Positions 8,791 to 16,532 of a stretch of DNA of 64,000 bases are shown one piece after another. Each line of letters begins with the position of its first letter. Position 1 is the first letter of the stretch. The translations under genes were made by a program, and so were the position numbers. The notes under the pieces are model-generated. The model did no database searches and was not told the DNA's origin. It was given only the letters and a program-made list of their open reading frames with translations. Source of the stretch: an uncultured Propionivibrio sp. (GTDB lineage Bacteria > Pseudomonadota > Gammaproteobacteria > Burkholderiales > Rhodocyclaceae); contig CALAIL010000018.1 of assembly GCA_937923255.1 (NCBI GenBank), forward strand, positions 7,635-71,634, written 5' to 3'.

Positions 8791-8803
8791 CGGTATTATA
8801 CCG
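8791..8803. promoter_or_regulatory. Palindrome overlapping the guaB -10 element
   Basis: CGGTATTATACCG is a perfect 13-base palindrome in the gap between guaB and the divergent DUF4124 gene. Read on the minus strand it contains TATAAT (8795-8800), placed 28 bases before the guaB start, so it probably is the -10 hexamer. A protein bound to the dyad would block guaB transcription. No regulator is identified and the dyad could be fortuitous. Confidence 0.4.
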
Positions 8804-8832
8804 TATATGCCTTATGAATCAGGACGAACGCC

Positions 8833-9297
8833 ATGACACACTTCTCCATGAAACACGTGTTTATTGCTTGCGCAGCGACCGTCTTCGCTGTTGCGGCTAA
8901 CGCCCAGATTTTCCAATGGAAAGACGCCAAGGGCAAGACCGTTTATTCTGACAAACCGCCGCCCGGAGGCATTACACAAAAGCGCGTAATTACGTCCAAG
9001 GCACCTGCCGCACCGGCTGCGAACCCCACGACAACGCTGGCCGAAAAGGACATGGCTTTCCGCAAGCGCCAACAAGAGGCGCAGGAAAAATCTAGCCAAG
9101 AAGCGCAAGACCAGAAAGCGCTTGCCCAGAAAAAACAGCGTTGCGACAACATTCAGCGTAACGCCCGCGTACTTGAGTCAGGCGTGCGCATTGCGCAGGT
9201 CAACGATAAAGGGGAACGCTACTTCCTAGAAGACAAGGAGCGTAAGGCAGAACTGGACAAGACGCGCCAAGCCTTGCAAGAAGCCGAATGCCAATAA
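8833..9297 (+). CDS. Exported DUF4124-domain protein
   Basis: The 154-residue protein has a signal peptide ending ANAQ-IF around residue 24, followed by the DUF4124 pattern IFQWKDAKGKTVYSDKPPPG, a small beta-rich domain common in periplasmic proteins of Beta- and Gammaproteobacteria. The rest, about residues 70-154, is a highly charged Gln/Lys/Glu-rich helical region, likely coiled coil, with two Cys residues. AGGACG precedes the ATG. Function is unknown. It is transcribed divergently from guaB and converges with rnfH. Confidence 0.85.
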   Translation: MTHFSMKHVFIACAATVFAVAANAQIFQWKDAKGKTVYSDKPPPGGITQKRVITSKAPAAPAANPTTTLAEKDMAFRKRQQEAQEKSSQEAQDQKALAQKKQRCDNIQRNARVLESGVRIAQVNDKGERYFLEDKERKAELDKTRQALQEAECQ

Positions 9298-9339
9298 GAC
9301 CAATAAGACGGCAACAAGGTAGTTGAATGCGGTAACGCG

Positions 9340-9556
9340 GCGCTGCCCGCAAACCCGCGTAAACAGGGCATCCCAGAGGGGTGCCCTGAAGCCCTCTGAA
9401 GCCCTTTATCCACGGGCATTTCCGGCGGGCAAACCACCCTTCTCCGTAGCTAAGCGCCTGGAGAGAGGGGCAAAAACTAGCAGCCCGGAGCGCCTTTATC
9501 CACGCGGGTTTCCGAGGTGACGCCCGGAGATGCCCTATCTACGCGGGCTCCGGAGG
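9340..9556. repeat. Convergent-junction repeat, locus A (degenerate 39-40 bp family)
   Basis: One copy of the core CCCGCGTAAACAGGGCAT lies at 9354-9371 in the direction of the DUF4124 gene. At least three copies in the opposite direction lie near 9401-9425, 9490-9517 and 9521-9553, the last holding GGAGATGCCCTATCTACGCG. Copies thus point away from each gene's 3' end. The open frames through the region carry no start signals and are not coding. The same family recurs at 10911, 30313 and 59705. Confidence 0.65.
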
Positions 9557-9588
9557 CGCCCATCGGCACATGCCCTTCTGTTTCCCTT

Positions 9589-9948
9589 CTAGTTTCCGTG
9601 CGTTCCTTTGGCAACACTCTCTCCGCCCTCCGCCTCGCCGGCGCCTTTTTTCGTGGCTTTACTTTCCGCTGCGCGCTGCTTACGGACTTCTTTTGGATCC
9701 GCAATCAGCGGCCGGTAAATTTCGATGCGGTCGCGGTCATGGAGCACCGCATCAGGCTTGGTCAGCTTCGCAAAAATACCGAGCTTATTTTTTTCCAGAT
9801 CAATTTCGGGATATTTTTCGAGGATACCCGACTGTTCGATGCCCTGCCTGACCGTCGCCCCCTCAGGGAGATGAAACGAAAAAATCTTCTGCTCGTCTGG
9901 CAAGGCATAGACGAGCTCGACGCGGATTTGACCGGCAGGATCAGACAT
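9589..9948 (-). CDS. rnfH: RnfH family ubiquitin-like protein
   Basis: RnfH (UPF0125) proteins are small beta-grasp proteins; their role is not settled. The start MSDPAGQIRVELVYALPDEQ and the later FAKLTKPDAVLHDRDRIEIYRPL are the family's conserved blocks; the last 30 residues are a charged tail ending THGN. I choose the ATG at 9948 because GAGAAGGG precedes it and the domain begins there. It overlaps the end of ratA by eight bases, so the two are co-translated, the same pairing seen in many proteobacteria. Confidence 0.9.
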   Translation of the reverse strand: MSDPAGQIRVELVYALPDEQKIFSFHLPEGATVRQGIEQSGILEKYPEIDLEKNKLGIFAKLTKPDAVLHDRDRIEIYRPLIADPKEVRKQRAAESKATKKGAGEAEGGESVAKGTHGN

Positions 9949-10384
9949 ACCCTTCTCCATAAACCTCATTGGCACGCTGAGCAAACGCATCGACCATCGT
10001 ATCGCAAATATGTCCGAAGACCGAGCCAATGACTGCGTTAAACAATCTGCCGGAAAATTCGTACCCTAAGCGGAAGTCGATCTTACAGGCATTTTCCGCC
10101 AGCGATTTAAAATGCCAGAGGCCTTCGAGCTGGTGGAACGGACCATCGACCAGTTTCAAGCGCATGGATTGCGGAGGCTGCTTGTCGTTCCTCGTCGTGA
10201 AATGCGCCCTGGCCCCCAGATAATCGACATACAACGTCGCTACGGTACTGGCTGCATCCCGGTGACTAACTTCGGTGCGCGCGCACCAAGGCAGGAAGTC
10301 CGGATAGGCTTCGATATCCTCGACCAGGTCAAACATCCGCTGCGCCGAATGCGCAATCAAGAGCGACCGCTCAACCTTCACCAT
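9941..10384 (-). CDS. ratA: RatA/Coq10-type START-domain protein
   Basis: The 147 residues form one polyketide-cyclase/START-like domain, starting MVKVERSLLIAHSAQRMFDL with the family's EDIEAYPDFLPWC and the C-terminal GxVFGHICDTMVDAF helix. Homologues are annotated as ribosome association toxin RatA in Escherichia coli or as ubiquinone-binding Coq10-like proteins; the sequence cannot decide between them. The ATG at 10384 is preferred over the frame's 12-codon extension because the domain starts there and GGCGG precedes it. It is divergent from smpB with an 80-base gap, a common arrangement. Confidence 0.9.
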   Translation of the reverse strand: MVKVERSLLIAHSAQRMFDLVEDIEAYPDFLPWCARTEVSHRDAASTVATLYVDYLGARAHFTTRNDKQPPQSMRLKLVDGPFHQLEGLWHFKSLAENACKIDFRLGYEFSGRLFNAVIGSVFGHICDTMVDAFAQRANEVYGEGYV

Positions 10385-10464
10385 GTACCGCCCGACTCCG
10401 CCAATCACGTAAAATTGCATTCTAGCATCGGCTTTTCGCCCAACCGAACCATTAGGAACATTTC

Positions 10465-10908
10465 ATGAGCATCCTCACCAACAAAAAAGCCTTTCACGAT
10501 TACTTCATCGAAGAGCGCTTTGAGGCCGGAATCGCACTCGAAGGCTGGGAAGTCAAGGCGATCCGGGCGGGACGTGCCAATATCAAGGAATCTTACGTCG
10601 TCGTCCGCAATGGCGAGTTGTTCATTTTCGGCATGCACATCACGCCGCTGGCCGAAGCATCGACACACATCAAGCCGGATCCGCTGCGCACGCGCAAATT
10701 GCTCCTGCACGCCAGCCAAATCAACCGCCTGATCGGCAAGGTAGAACGCGCCGGTTATGCCTTGATTCCGCTTGATCTGCATTTTTTAAAGGGTCGCGTC
10801 AAGGCAGAGGTCGGCCTCGCCAAGGGCAAGAAACAGCACGACAAGCGCGAGGCCGAAAAAACCCGCGACTGGGAACGCGAAAAGGCGCGCCTGATGCGGG
10901 TTAATTGA
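10465..10908 (+). CDS. smpB: SsrA-binding protein SmpB
   Basis: SmpB binds tmRNA and brings it to stalled ribosomes, so that broken mRNAs are released and the partial protein is tagged for degradation. The 147 residues show the family pattern: [33 protein letters not shown], the [12 protein letters not shown] segment, and a basic C-terminal tail ([17 protein letters not shown]) that enters the decoding centre. The length is typical. The gene ends directly at the tandem repeat array. No tmRNA gene was found in this window. Confidence 0.97.
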   Translation: MSILTNKKAFHDYFIEERFEAGIALEGWEVKAIRAGRANIKESYVVVRNGELFIFGMHITPLAEASTHIKPDPLRTRKLLLHASQINRLIGKVERAGYALIPLDLHFLKGRVKAEVGLAKGKKQHDKREAEKTRDWEREKARLMRVN

Positions 10909-10910
10909 CC

Positions 10911-11067
10911 CCCTCTGAACCCGGCGTGGATAGGCCATCTCCGGGCAGGCACCCTGAACCCCGCGTAGATAGGGCATTTCCGGACAGGCGCCCTGAACCC
11001 CGTGTGGATAGGGCATCTCCGGGCAGGCGCCCTGAACCCCACGTGGATAGGGCATCTCCGGCCACCC
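10911..11067 (+). repeat. Tandem 39-bp repeat array, locus B (four copies)
   Basis: Four copies follow one another with an exact 39-base period, judged by the position of TGAAC at 10916, 10955, 10994 and 11033. Each has the form CTGAACCCCGCGTGGATAGG, then GCATCTCCGGGCAGGCG, with a few substitutions. The array starts three bases after the smpB stop. There are no spacers, so it is not a CRISPR array. The 39-base period allows long open frames with 13-residue repeats on both strands, but 40-base periods at other loci show the frame is not kept. Confidence 0.85.
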
Positions 11068-11081
11068 CTCTGGAGATGCCC
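11050..11081. terminator. Hairpin from direct and inverted repeat copy between smpB and rlmB
   Basis: GGGCATCTCC at 11050-11059, in the last direct copy of the array, pairs perfectly with GGAGATGCCC at 11072-11081, the start of an inverted copy, over a 12-base loop. It would form in both transcripts of the converging genes and could act as a shared terminator or 3'-end stabiliser. There is no strong T-run, so intrinsic termination is uncertain. Confidence 0.45.
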
Positions 11082-11095
11082 TGTTTACAAGGGCC

Positions 11096-11953
11096 TCAGG
11101 GCACCCTTTGGGGAGACGCCCACCCGCGCTGCCTGACCGTTTCGAACAAACAGATGGCCGCCGCCGCCGCGACATTGAGCGATTCCGCCGCACCGGGCAT
11201 AGGAATGCGAACGCAGCAGCTCACACATGCCGTCACCGCTGGCCGGATTCCTTGGCCTTCATTGCCAAACACCCAGGCAATCGGGCGCATGGATTGCGCC
11301 AGATCAATTCCGTCGAAGCCGTCCGTGCTAAAGAGCGGATGCGAAGCAGCATTCAGCGTTGTCGCCAGCGTCTGTCCGCAATAGCGGTTGATGAAGGCAC
11401 ACAGATCAACATTTTCATGGATGGACAAAAGGAAATGTGCACCCATCGCCGCCCGCAGGACTTTTGGGGACCAGGCCTGCGCACAATCCGCCGTCAAGAG
11501 CGCCTGGCTGAACCCCGCGGCTGCGGCGCTGCGCAGAATCGAACCGACATTGCCCGGGTCTTGAATGCCATCGAGCAGGACGGCATCGCTTGCTGCATCG
11601 AGCGCCGTTGGGCAGGACGGTCGCGTTGCCAGCGCCAAGATCCCGCTGGGTGAGCGGACAAGCGCGAGTTCGTCGAACAAACGGTCAGCCAGCACGGTGA
11701 CAGGCACGTTCGCCGGCAACACAGCCAGATACCGGGCAACCTCCGGCTTGTCTTGCGCACTGTCGGCGATAACGATTTCTTCCAGCCGACTGCCCAAACG
11801 AAGGCAGCTTTCGGTATAGCTTTCGACCAGATGCATGCCGTCAAGCACGATGATGCCCGCCGCCCGCCGTGCGTGCCCGTTGTGGCAGATTTTTTTCAGC
11901 GCCTTGAAATGCGAGTTATCCCGCGAGGCAAGGCTTTTGACGCGCTGCTTCAT
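11096..11953 (-). CDS. rlmB: TrmH/SpoU family RNA 2'-O-methyltransferase
   Basis: The enzyme transfers a methyl group from S-adenosylmethionine to a ribose 2'-OH in rRNA or tRNA. The 285 residues hold an N-terminal substrate-binding domain (about 1-110) and a SpoU knot with its three motifs: [27 protein letters not shown] and [18 protein letters not shown]. The exact target is not determined; rlmB is a family-level symbol and an RlmB-like or TsnR-like label is equally possible. It overlaps rnhB by four bases (ATGA). The final codons and the TGA stop lie inside an inverted copy of the junction repeat, so the C-terminal tail may have been reshaped by the repeat. Confidence 0.85.
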   Translation of the reverse strand: MKQRVKSLASRDNSHFKALKKICHNGHARRAAGIIVLDGMHLVESYTESCLRLGSRLEEIVIADSAQDKPEVARYLAVLPANVPVTVLADRLFDELALVRSPSGILALATRPSCPTALDAASDAVLLDGIQDPGNVGSILRSAAAAGFSQALLTADCAQAWSPKVLRAAMGAHFLLSIHENVDLCAFINRYCGQTLATTLNAASHPLFSTDGFDGIDLAQSMRPIAWVFGNEGQGIRPAVTACVSCCVRIPMPGAAESLNVAAAAAICLFETVRQRGWASPQRVP

Positions 11954-12552
11954 AGCAAGGCCAGTTGTGCGACGGGCGAGAAGCTGCGCCGATGCGCCGG
12001 CGTCGGGCCATACTGGCGCAATGCGGCAAGATGGGCGGCTGTCGGGTAACCTTTATGGCGGTCAAAACCGTACATCGGATAAATCGCATGCAAAGCTTCC
12101 ATGCCCGCGTCACGCGCCGTTTTAGCCAAAATCGACGCGGCGGCGATGGCCGCCACTTTACCGTCACCGCCAACGATGGCCTCCGCCGGGCAATCCAGTA
12201 TCGGGCATTTATTGCCATCGATCAGCGCCCTGCACGGAGGGGGCGAGACTCCAGCCACCGCCCGCTGCATCGCGAGCAGACTGGCTTGAAGAATATTGAG
12301 GCGATCGATCTCCTCGACACTGGCTTCGGCAATCGACCAGGCCAGCGCCTTGTCGCGGATTTCCTGCGCCAGTTCGATGCGGCGTTTAGCGGAAAGTTTT
12401 TTGGAGTCATTTAACCCCAGGATGGGGCGCGCAGGATCGAGAATAACCGCCGCCGCGACGACCGGCCCTGCCAGCGGACCACGCCCGGCTTCGTCGACGC
12501 CGCACACCCATCCTTCCGGTTGAGCCAGCGGCTCAGGCAGCGTGCGCGGCAT
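11950..12552 (-). CDS. rnhB: Ribonuclease HII
   Basis: It removes RNA from RNA-DNA hybrids and misincorporated ribonucleotides. The [21 protein letters not shown] motif supplies the first two acidic ligands; LIDGN and [11 protein letters not shown] supply the others, followed by the YGFDRHKGY block. I choose the ATG at 12552; a TTG five codons upstream is possible. It overlaps lpxB by 20 bases, continuing the lpxA-lpxB-rnhB order common in proteobacteria. Confidence 0.95.
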   Translation of the reverse strand: MPRTLPEPLAQPEGWVCGVDEAGRGPLAGPVVAAAVILDPARPILGLNDSKKLSAKRRIELAQEIRDKALAWSIAEASVEEIDRLNILQASLLAMQRAVAGVSPPPCRALIDGNKCPILDCPAEAIVGGDGKVAAIAAASILAKTARDAGMEALHAIYPMYGFDRHKGYPTAAHLAALRQYGPTPAHRRSFSPVAQLALL

Positions 12553-13738
12553 GGCCCGTGTCGGCAACAGCCGGTTTCAAAAAATGCTCTGGCAGGTGCA
12601 GCAACACTGCCGCCGCAGCTTTCTCGGCAGAGTTTTGCCGCAATTGCAAATGGATTTCACGGAAGACCTCTGCAATACCGGCGCAAGTGATCCGGTCGGC
12701 GTACAGGTTCAGCAACGCTTGCGCCAGGTTTTCCGGCGTCGCATCGTCCTGGATAAATTCAGGAACGACGAAACGCCCAGCGAGGATATTGGGCAGGCCA
12801 ATATAGGGCAAATAGCCTTTCATACAACGCATGATGCGGTAAGTCACCGGCGCCATCTTGTATACGATGACCATCGGGCGTTTGAGCAGCGCGGCTTCCA
12901 GCGTTGCCGTGCCGCTGGCGACGAGGACGATATCCGCCGCAGCCATGGCTTCATGCGCGTGGCCGAACAGCAGACGCACCGGCAACTGGCGGGCATCGGC
13001 GCGCTGCATGGCGGCTTCGAACAGCAGGCGAGTTTCGCGAGTCGCCAGCGGTACGAAGAACTCGGCATCCGGCAAGGATTCGATCACCTTGAGCGCCGCG
13101 CCGACAAAAGCATCCGCCATGAACTGCACTTCCGCCTGCCGACTGCCAGGCAGCAGGGTAAATACCGGCCGCTGCGCTGGCACCCCAAACAGCTCGCGCG
13201 CTTCATCGCAACCATCTTCCAGCGGCAACACATCGGCTAGCGGATGTCCGACATAGCTGACCGGGATGCCTTGCTTCTCGTAGATTTCAGGCTCAAAGGG
13301 AAACAGCGCCAGGATGCGCGATACGGCCTTGCCAATGCGGTGAATCCGCTGCCCGCGCCACGCCCAGATTGACGGGCTGACGTAATGGACGCATGGGATA
13401 CCGTTCTGTTTAAGCGGCTTTTCCAGACCAAAATTAAAATCTGGCGCGTCGACGCCAATGAAAATATCAGGCGGATTAGCCAGCAGGCGGCGTTTTAGCG
13501 CATTGCGGATAGACAGGATCTTACGGAAATGGCGCAGCACTTCGGCGTACCCACGCACGGCCAGGGTTTCCTGTGAATACCAGGATTGGAACCCCAAGGC
13601 CTGCATTTTCGGGCCGCCGATGCCAAAAAATTCGACTTGCGGCAAACGCTGTTTCAATGCTGCGATAAGGTGCGCGCCGAGCAAATCCCCGGAGGCTTCA
13701 CCCGCCACCATGGCAATACGCACCGCCCTGTTGTTCAT
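12533..13738 (-). CDS. lpxB: Lipid-A-disaccharide synthase
   Basis: LpxB joins UDP-2,3-diacylglucosamine and lipid X to form the disaccharide core of lipid A, at the inner membrane. The 401 residues show the GT19 family features: [14 protein letters not shown] near the N-terminus, [14 protein letters not shown], the [10 protein letters not shown] block and [10 protein letters not shown], and the [16 protein letters not shown] nucleotide-binding segment. The ATG overlaps the lpxA stop by four bases. The short C-terminal His/Ala tail overlaps rnhB. Confidence 0.97.
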   Translation of the reverse strand: MNNRAVRIAMVAGEASGDLLGAHLIAALKQRLPQVEFFGIGGPKMQALGFQSWYSQETLAVRGYAEVLRHFRKILSIRNALKRRLLANPPDIFIGVDAPDFNFGLEKPLKQNGIPCVHYVSPSIWAWRGQRIHRIGKAVSRILALFPFEPEIYEKQGIPVSYVGHPLADVLPLEDGCDEARELFGVPAQRPVFTLLPGSRQAEVQFMADAFVGAALKVIESLPDAEFFVPLATRETRLLFEAAMQRADARQLPVRLLFGHAHEAMAAADIVLVASGTATLEAALLKRPMVIVYKMAPVTYRIMRCMKGYLPYIGLPNILAGRFVVPEFIQDDATPENLAQALLNLYADRITCAGIAEVFREIHLQLRQNSAEKAAAAVLLHLPEHFLKPAVADTGHAAHAA

Positions 13739-14505
13739 CGGATGATGCCGCGTTTAGAAACTGCCAGAAAATCGAGGAAAGGTTGAATCTCGGCATGCGC
13801 AGCGGCTTCATCCGCCAGCTTGGTGCGTGCTTCTTCAAGCGTCAGACCGGATCGATACAGCGTCCGATAGGCATGTTTGAGCGCCTGTAGCGACTCCGAG
13901 GAAAAACCACGGCGGCGCAAACCTTCGATATTGAGGCCAAATGGCGCGGCCGTTGTACCGCCAGCCATGACGTAAGGCGGCACATCCTGCAAAACAATCG
14001 TGCCGGCGGCGATCATCGCATGTGCGCCAATACGGCAAAATTGGTGAGCGCCACTGAAGCCGCCGAAAATCACCCAGTCATCGACATGTACATGACCCGC
14101 CAGCTGGGCGTTATTGGCAAAAATTGTACGGTTGCCGATCTGGCAATCATGTGCGATATGCACATAGGCCATGATCCAGTTATCGTCGCCCATGCGCGTA
14201 ATGCCCGCGTCCTGCGCCGTCCCCAGATTGAAAGTACAGAACTCGCGGATGGTATTGCGATCGCCGATGACCAGGCGAGTCGGCTCGCCCGCATATTTCT
14301 TGTCCTGCGGGACTTCACCCAGAGAACAGAACTGGAAAATCTGGTTATCACAGCCGATACGGGTACGGCCGGTAATGACGACATGCGGACCAATACGCGT
14401 GTTATCGCCAATTTCAACGCCGGCCTCGATGACCGAATAAGCGCCGACAGACACGCCTGCGCCAAGTTTTGCCTCCGGATGAATGATGGCAGTCGGATGA
14501 ATCAT
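13735..14505 (-). CDS. lpxA: UDP-N-acetylglucosamine O-acyltransferase
   Basis: LpxA starts lipid A synthesis by moving a 3-hydroxyacyl chain from acyl carrier protein to UDP-GlcNAc. The 256 residues begin [20 protein letters not shown] and run through a left-handed beta helix of hexapeptide repeats, with the catalytic His in [10 protein letters not shown] (about residue 120) and a C-terminal helical domain. Length matches the family. It sits between fabZ and lpxB. Confidence 0.97.
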   Translation of the reverse strand: MIHPTAIIHPEAKLGAGVSVGAYSVIEAGVEIGDNTRIGPHVVITGRTRIGCDNQIFQFCSLGEVPQDKKYAGEPTRLVIGDRNTIREFCTFNLGTAQDAGITRMGDDNWIMAYVHIAHDCQIGNRTIFANNAQLAGHVHVDDWVIFGGFSGAHQFCRIGAHAMIAAGTIVLQDVPPYVMAGGTTAAPFGLNIEGLRRRGFSSESLQALKHAYRTLYRSGLTLEEARTKLADEAAAHAEIQPFLDFLAVSKRGIIR

Positions 14506-14526
14506 GGCGCAGTCTCCTTTGCTCTG

Positions 14527-14973
14527 TCAGGCGGTATCGCTCTTAGCGCACATCAGCTCGGCTTCGGCTGCAATTTCATCGCCTACTTTGGCAACCGCGT
14601 GGTATTTCCAGATGCTGCGCATCCGACGCGTGATGTCAACATACAGATGCAATTGGTCACCGGGAACCACCTGGCGCTTGAAACGTGCGTTATCGATACC
14701 GGCAAAGAGAAAACGCGAGGTCTCGCTCGGCATTTCTCCTGCCGTCTTAAAAGAGAGGACACCCGCCGCCTGTGCCAGTGCCTCCATGATCAGCACGCCA
14801 GGCATCACCGGGTAATGCGGGAAATGACCAACGAAAAACGCCTCGTTGATCGTTACGTTTTTGTAGGCATGGATCGACTTGCCCAGCTCCATCTCTACAA
14901 CACGATCGACCAAGAGGAAGGGGTAACGCTGCGGAAGATGCCTGGCGATATCCTGAATATCCATTGTAATCAT
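14527..14973 (-). CDS. fabZ: 3-hydroxyacyl-[ACP] dehydratase FabZ
   Basis: FabZ removes water from 3-hydroxyacyl-ACP in fatty acid elongation and competes with LpxA and LpxD for the same acyl chains, which explains its place between them. The 148-residue hot-dog fold shows [13 protein letters not shown] and the active-site histidine in [20 protein letters not shown]. The start at 14973 overlaps the lpxD stop by four bases; a second ATG three codons later is also possible. Confidence 0.97.
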   Translation of the reverse strand: MITMDIQDIARHLPQRYPFLLVDRVVEMELGKSIHAYKNVTINEAFFVGHFPHYPVMPGVLIMEALAQAAGVLSFKTAGEMPSETSRFLFAGIDNARFKRQVVPGDQLHLYVDITRRMRSIWKYHAVAKVGDEIAAEAELMCAKSDTA

Positions 14974-15989
14974 TGTGTTTTACTCATATCTTCAAGTTTT
15001 TTCTCAAGCTCTTCGACCCGTGCCGCCAGCTTAGCAAGACGCTTGAGGTGTGCCGCATTCTGCAACCAGTCGATATGCGGTTCGAGCGGAAAAACCGCTG
15101 TGTATTGTCCCGGTTGCTTCAGGTTCTTGCCTACCAAGGTCCCGCCTGAAACATGGATATCATCGCCAATTTCAAGATGTCCGGAAATCATTCCCGCCCC
15201 GCCGACCGTACACCGCTTGCCGAATGTCGTACTGCCTGCCACGCCGACACAACCGGCCATCGCGGAATGATCGCCAATCCGGACGTTGTGGGCAATCTGG
15301 ATCTGGTTATCCAGTTTGACATCGTTACCAATGACCGTATCATCGAGCGCACCACGGTCGATTGAGGTATTGGCGCCGATTTCGACGTCGTCGCCAATAA
15401 CGACGCGGCCAATTTGCGGAATCTTGACCCAGCGCTCGCCTTCCTGGGCAAAGCCGAAGCCATCGCTTCCGATAACCGCGCCCGCATGAATGATCGTTCT
15501 AGCACCAACCACGCAACGCGGATAAATCACGACATTAGGATAAATGACTGTATCTGGGCCGATGGAGACATCATCACCGATCACGCAGCCCGGATACAGC
15601 ACGACATTCTCACCTAAACAAACGCCCCGCCCAACAACGACGTGCGCATCGATAGTCACTGAAACGGGTAGCGGACTAAGAACGACAGCCGTTTCATGCA
15701 CTCGTTGAGCACGCGTCGGTGGTGGATTCAGTAATGCGGTAACCCGTGCGTAATAGGCGTATGGATTCGCATGAACGATACGTGGAATTTCCGTATCACT
15801 CGCATTTTTTTCCGAAACGATGACTGCCGATGCGTGAGTAGTCTTCAGTTGCGCACGGTATTTGGGATTGGTCAAAAAAGAGATTTGCCCGCGCCCTGCC
15901 GACGACAGAGCGCCCACTTGCAGAATCTCGACACTGCCATCGCCAATCAGACGGCCACCAAGCTGTGCAACAATCTGCTCAAGCCGCAA
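14970..15989 (-). CDS. lpxD: UDP-3-O-(3-hydroxyacyl)glucosamine N-acyltransferase
   Basis: LpxD adds the second hydroxyacyl chain in lipid A synthesis. The 339 residues comprise an N-terminal uridine-binding domain ([18 protein letters not shown] to about 100), a long run of hexapeptide repeats forming a left-handed beta helix with the catalytic His in [16 protein letters not shown] segments, and a C-terminal helix. It follows skp by 17 bases and precedes fabZ in the standard bamA-skp-lpxD-fabZ-lpxA-lpxB operon. Confidence 0.97.
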   Translation of the reverse strand: MRLEQIVAQLGGRLIGDGSVEILQVGALSSAGRGQISFLTNPKYRAQLKTTHASAVIVSEKNASDTEIPRIVHANPYAYYARVTALLNPPPTRAQRVHETAVVLSPLPVSVTIDAHVVVGRGVCLGENVVLYPGCVIGDDVSIGPDTVIYPNVVIYPRCVVGARTIIHAGAVIGSDGFGFAQEGERWVKIPQIGRVVIGDDVEIGANTSIDRGALDDTVIGNDVKLDNQIQIAHNVRIGDHSAMAGCVGVAGSTTFGKRCTVGGAGMISGHLEIGDDIHVSGGTLVGKNLKQPGQYTAVFPLEPHIDWLQNAAHLKRLAKLAARVEELEKKLEDMSKTQ

Positions 15990-16006
15990 GCCGACCTCCA
16001 GGGAAA

Positions 16007-16516
16007 TTATTTACCGTCGGCCAAGGCTTTAATGACCTTGTCCGTAATATCGAGCTGCTGGCTCACCCAGACGACGTCTTGCAGAATCAGGTCGTATTTC
16101 TCGCTTTCCGCAATCTGTCTGATCGCCTGGTTGGCTTTATCAATAATCGCCGTATTTTCCTCGTTCTGGCGCAGATTGAGATCTTCACGGAACTCACGTT
16201 GCTTGCGCTGGAATTCACGTGACAGATCGTTCAGGCTTTTTTCTTTCGCCCGACGATCCGATTCGGACATCGTCATCGCGTTTGTTTCGAGATTTTCCTG
16301 CATCGACTGGAGTTGCTTGGCCATCCGCTGCAAATCCTGATCGCGTTTAGAAAATTCCGCTTCAATCTTCTTGGCTGCTCTCACGGCAGAAGGTGCGTCA
16401 CGGAAAATACGCTGTGTATTGACATAACCGATTTTGAGCGCATCAGCCGCCATGACCTGCGATACCGGGAAAACCGTCATGAGTGCAATCAAAAAGGTGG
16501 CAAATTTTATCTTCAA
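16007..16516 (-). CDS. skp: Periplasmic chaperone Skp/OmpH, TTG start
   Basis: Skp holds unfolded outer-membrane proteins in the periplasm and hands them to the BamA complex. I choose the TTG at 16516 because AGGAG lies seven bases upstream (complement of 16524-16528) and it gives a normal signal peptide, MKIKFATFLIALMTVFPVS ending VMA-AD. The mature part of about 146 residues begins LKIGYVNTQRIF and is mainly two long charged helices with many Gln, Lys and Glu, as in Skp tentacles. An open frame continues 30 codons upstream but would bury the signal peptide. It lies 16 bases after bamA. Confidence 0.93.
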   Translation of the reverse strand: MKIKFATFLIALMTVFPVSQVMAADALKIGYVNTQRIFRDAPSAVRAAKKIEAEFSKRDQDLQRMAKQLQSMQENLETNAMTMSESDRRAKEKSLNDLSREFQRKQREFREDLNLRQNEENTAIIDKANQAIRQIAESEKYDLILQDVVWVSQQLDITDKVIKALADGK

Positions 16517-16532
16517 GCTCTTTCTCCTTACG

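Noticed and set aside
10911..11067. CRISPR-like array
   Set aside because: Copies follow directly one after another with no unique spacers, they vary in sequence, and no cas genes lie nearby.
10755..11384. Open frames on both strands with 13-residue repeats over the locus B array
   Set aside because: They arise because 39 is divisible by three. The other loci have a 40-base period, so no frame is kept, and no ribosome binding sites are present.
14020..15270. Long plus-strand open frame opposite lpxA, fabZ and lpxD
   Set aside because: It runs antisense across three certain genes and has no recognisable domain; it is a product of GC-rich codon bias.
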